Shown here in pieces: positions 6,075-7,552 of a DNA stretch of 7,552 nt. The notes beneath the pieces are model-generated. The model saw only the letters and a list, made by a program, of their open reading frames with translations. It was not told where the DNA came from and did not search any database. The DNA comes from a bacterium (GTDB lineage Bacteria; Desulfobacterota; GWC2-55-46). The DNA lies in assembly GCA_004298725.1 (NCBI GenBank), contig SCQA01000215.1, forward strand, positions 1-7,552, in the 5' to 3' direction. The position numbers and the translations under genes are program-made. Each line of letters opens with the position of its first letter. The stretch's first letter is position 1.

Positions 6075-7172
6075 ATGGCTTACCTTGTAAAAAAAAACAC
6101 CAAATACTATTATATCCGATATAAGCAAAACGGACGTTGGGTAAAAAAGAGCCTTAAAACATCGGATCACAGACTGGCCAAACGGGCACTCTTGGAATAT
6201 CAACTACTGGAAACCAAAACAGTTTTGCATTTTATCACAATTGATACCGCTGTCAAGAAGTTACTACAAGATTATAATACCGCTACAATAGATAACCCCA
6301 ATTACAAGGAAAAAACCGGTAAAACAAAAGAACTCGAAAAGATGGTGCTGAAGAAGCTTGAAGAATTTTGCGAGGCTCATAACATCGTCAAAATATCGCA
6401 ATTTACAACGGCTATGGCAAAGCTATACCAAACCGAAAGAAGCAAGAGCGCCGCCAGTAGTACGGTAAACAGGGAAATGACCGCTATAGCCTCATTCTTC
6501 AACTTCGCCGTATCAGCCGGCTATATAAATCAAAATCCGGCACACGGTCTCACTACTCTCAAAACTACAAAAAAGATATTCAGGTACATGAGCGCAGAGG
6601 AAATTAAAAAACTATTCGAGGCCGCCAAGAAACACAAGCCTTGGTGGCTTCCGGCAATCGGCATGGGCTATTATGCAGGGTTTCGCAAGACCGAGGCGCT
6701 CTTTTGCGAATTTAAGGACGTGGACCTTGAAAAAAAAATCATTTACGTGAAATGGAAACCGGGTATGGATATAAAAGATAGGGAGGAACGCGCCCTGCCG
6801 ATGAGTGGCAATTTGACCAAGATTATTGCGGAAGCCATAAAAAAGAAGAACAGCCCCGCTGAAGTAAGAACCAAAAACGGCACTTATTATTATGATTTAA
6901 TTTTCAGGACAAGGGACGGAAAATTCCACAGGAACAATTTTGATAAGAAGTTCAAGAAGTTGGTTAAATTAGCCGGCCTTGAAAATGTTACTTTCCAGAC
7001 TTTACGAGAGACTTTCGGAAGTCATCTCTTATCCAAGATAACCGGGCCAAAAGGGTTTTATCTGGTATCAAAATTCCTCGGCCACAGTTCAATAAGAGTA
7101 ACAGAAAAACACTATGCTTCGCTCGACCTGACTAAAAGCCATGAAGAAGTTGACAAACTAACGGATTTTTAA
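6075..7172 (+). CDS. Tyrosine recombinase / site-specific integrase
   Basis: This is a 365-residue phage-type integrase that would catalyse integration and excision of the element. The N-terminal stretch (about 1-45) is a short basic arm-binding-like segment (YYYIRYKQNGRWVKKSL), followed by a SAM-like core-binding domain (about 55-155) and a catalytic domain (about 165-355). Expected catalytic residues are R204 (AGFRKTEAL), probable K234, R311 (QTLRETFGSHL), H337 (FLGHSS) and the nucleophile Y347 (EKHYASL). The His usually three residues before the second Arg is Gln308 here. The ATG at 6075 is chosen because GGAGG lies 5 nt upstream; the frame extends to a TTG at 6030 with no such support and would run through the TGTCC repeats. 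Lysine is about 14 percent of residues, and the gene is visibly more AT-rich than the operon, which fits horizontal acquisition. It overlaps the convergent HTH gene by 4 bp. Confidence 0.95.
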   Translation: MAYLVKKNTKYYYIRYKQNGRWVKKSLKTSDHRLAKRALLEYQLLETKTVLHFITIDTAVKKLLQDYNTATIDNPNYKEKTGKTKELEKMVLKKLEEFCEAHNIVKISQFTTAMAKLYQTERSKSAASSTVNREMTAIASFFNFAVSAGYINQNPAHGLTTLKTTKKIFRYMSAEEIKKLFEAAKKHKPWWLPAIGMGYYAGFRKTEALFCEFKDVDLEKKIIYVKWKPGMDIKDREERALPMSGNLTKIIAEAIKKKNSPAEVRTKNGTYYYDLIFRTRDGKFHRNNFDKKFKKLVKLAGLENVTFQTLRETFGSHLLSKITGPKGFYLVSKFLGHSSIRVTEKHYASLDLTKSHEEVDKLTDF

Positions 7173-7423
7173 TATCTTCCGGCTTGCCTCTGTATCCAAT
7201 TATCGGGCATACCGGCGTTTACCCATGCGATTAATTCAGACTTTAAAAACCGCGGACGCCCCTGCCTGCCTCTATGAGGAATACGCCCTTCATGGACAAG
7301 ATTACGAACGGTCTGATATGCGTAGCTCAGGAAGTTAGCCGCTTCTTTAGTGGTTAAGACTTCTTCAGAAAATTCTCTTGTTTTTTCTGCTATCGCTTTT
7401 TTGCAATGAGGACACTTAGTCAT
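7169..7423 (-). CDS. Excisionase-like MerR/HTH_17-type DNA-binding protein
   Basis: The product is a small basic protein of 84 residues. Residues 22-45 form the helix-turn-helix of the excisionase family (LTTKEAANFL, then QTVRNLVHEGRIPH). A basic wing follows (GRQGRPRF at 52-59), then KSELIAWV as the closing helix. The N-terminus carries a single CPHC pair (C4, C7), half of a zinc-ribbon. The start at 7423 is chosen because GGAGAAAG lies directly upstream; the frame extends 20 codons further without a ribosome site. A TATGAT at 7477-7472 could be its -10, with a poor -35. Placed tail-to-tail with the integrase, it may be the directionality factor or an element regulator. The sequence supports DNA binding; the exact role is inferred. 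Confidence 0.8.
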   Translation of the reverse strand: MTKCPHCKKAIAEKTREFSEEVLTTKEAANFLSYAYQTVRNLVHEGRIPHRGRQGRPRFLKSELIAWVNAGMPDNWIQRQAGRY

Positions 7424-7495
7424 ACTTTCTCCAAAAAACCCCTGCATTACAGAGATGATTCGCCTTAATAAATCATACACCACGGGTTATAATGG

Positions 7496-7518
7496 AAAAA
7501 AGGGGCTTAAATGCCCCC
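7496..7518 (-). terminator. Intrinsic terminator for a minus-strand gene beyond the right edge
   Basis: On the minus strand GGGGC (7517-7513), a six-base loop and GCCCC (7506-7502) form a compact GC hairpin, followed by TTTTTT at 7501-7496. The plus strand lacks a T tract after the same hairpin, so it works on the minus strand only. It lies upstream of the HTH gene, so it must end a transcript entering from the right, and it makes the HTH gene a separate transcription unit. Confidence 0.65.
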
Positions 7519-7552
7519 TAAACTGCCATATTTTCGGCTTTATTGAGGAAAT

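Noticed and set aside
6065..6077. GCGCCT next to the integrase start, shared with the tRNA-Val acceptor end, considered as an attachment-site remnant.
   Set aside because: Only six bases match and the flanks diverge, so it is not distinguishable from chance.
5958..6203. An 81-codon minus-strand open frame over the integrase start.
   Set aside because: It overlaps the int promoter, repeats and N-terminus, lacks a ribosome site at its start and shows no domain.

Overview
This window joins a conserved housekeeping operon, read on the minus strand, to the first genes of what looks like an integrated mobile element. The operon order is thrS, infC, rpmI, rplT, pheS, pheT, and pheT runs off the left edge. 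This order is common in Gram-negative bacteria. Protein style, strong Shine-Dalgarno sites and a moderate base composition fit a deltaproteobacterial or Nitrospirota-like anaerobe, but the sequence alone does not fix the taxon.

Minus-strand operon, from 5719 leftward. ThrRS (5719..3785) is followed by IF3, which by protein homology and a perfect ribosome binding site starts at a non-canonical ATA codon. That codon overlaps the thrS stop in the four bases ATAG. Ribosomal proteins L35 and L20 and the PheRS alpha subunit come next. A 197-bp gap then separates pheS from pheT. It is filled largely by a 138-bp imperfect palindrome (1318..1455) flanked by TATA on both sides, which looks like a small non-autonomous inserted repeat. 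The operon makes two aminoacyl-tRNA synthetases and three ribosome-related proteins, all for translation.

Upstream of thrS, on the same strand, is an intact tRNA-Val(GAC) gene with encoded CCA (5854..5928). It has its own intrinsic terminator (5788..5834) before thrS.

Right part, 5929..7552. A lysine-rich tyrosine integrase (6075..7172, plus strand) has a good sigma70-type promoter overlaid by four helically phased TGTCC repeats. A small excisionase-like HTH protein (7423..7169, minus strand) converges on it with a 4-bp tail-to-tail overlap. An intrinsic terminator at 7496..7518 shows that a further minus-strand gene lies beyond the right edge. The tRNA next to the integrase suggests a tRNA-associated integration site, but the integrase faces the 5' end of the tRNA rather than the usual 3' end. 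The cargo and the far attachment site are outside the window.

I found no CRISPR array, defence module or clearly new multi-gene system. The most informative oddities are the palindromic insertion inside the PheRS operon, the AUA start of infC, and the phased repeats over the integrase promoter.
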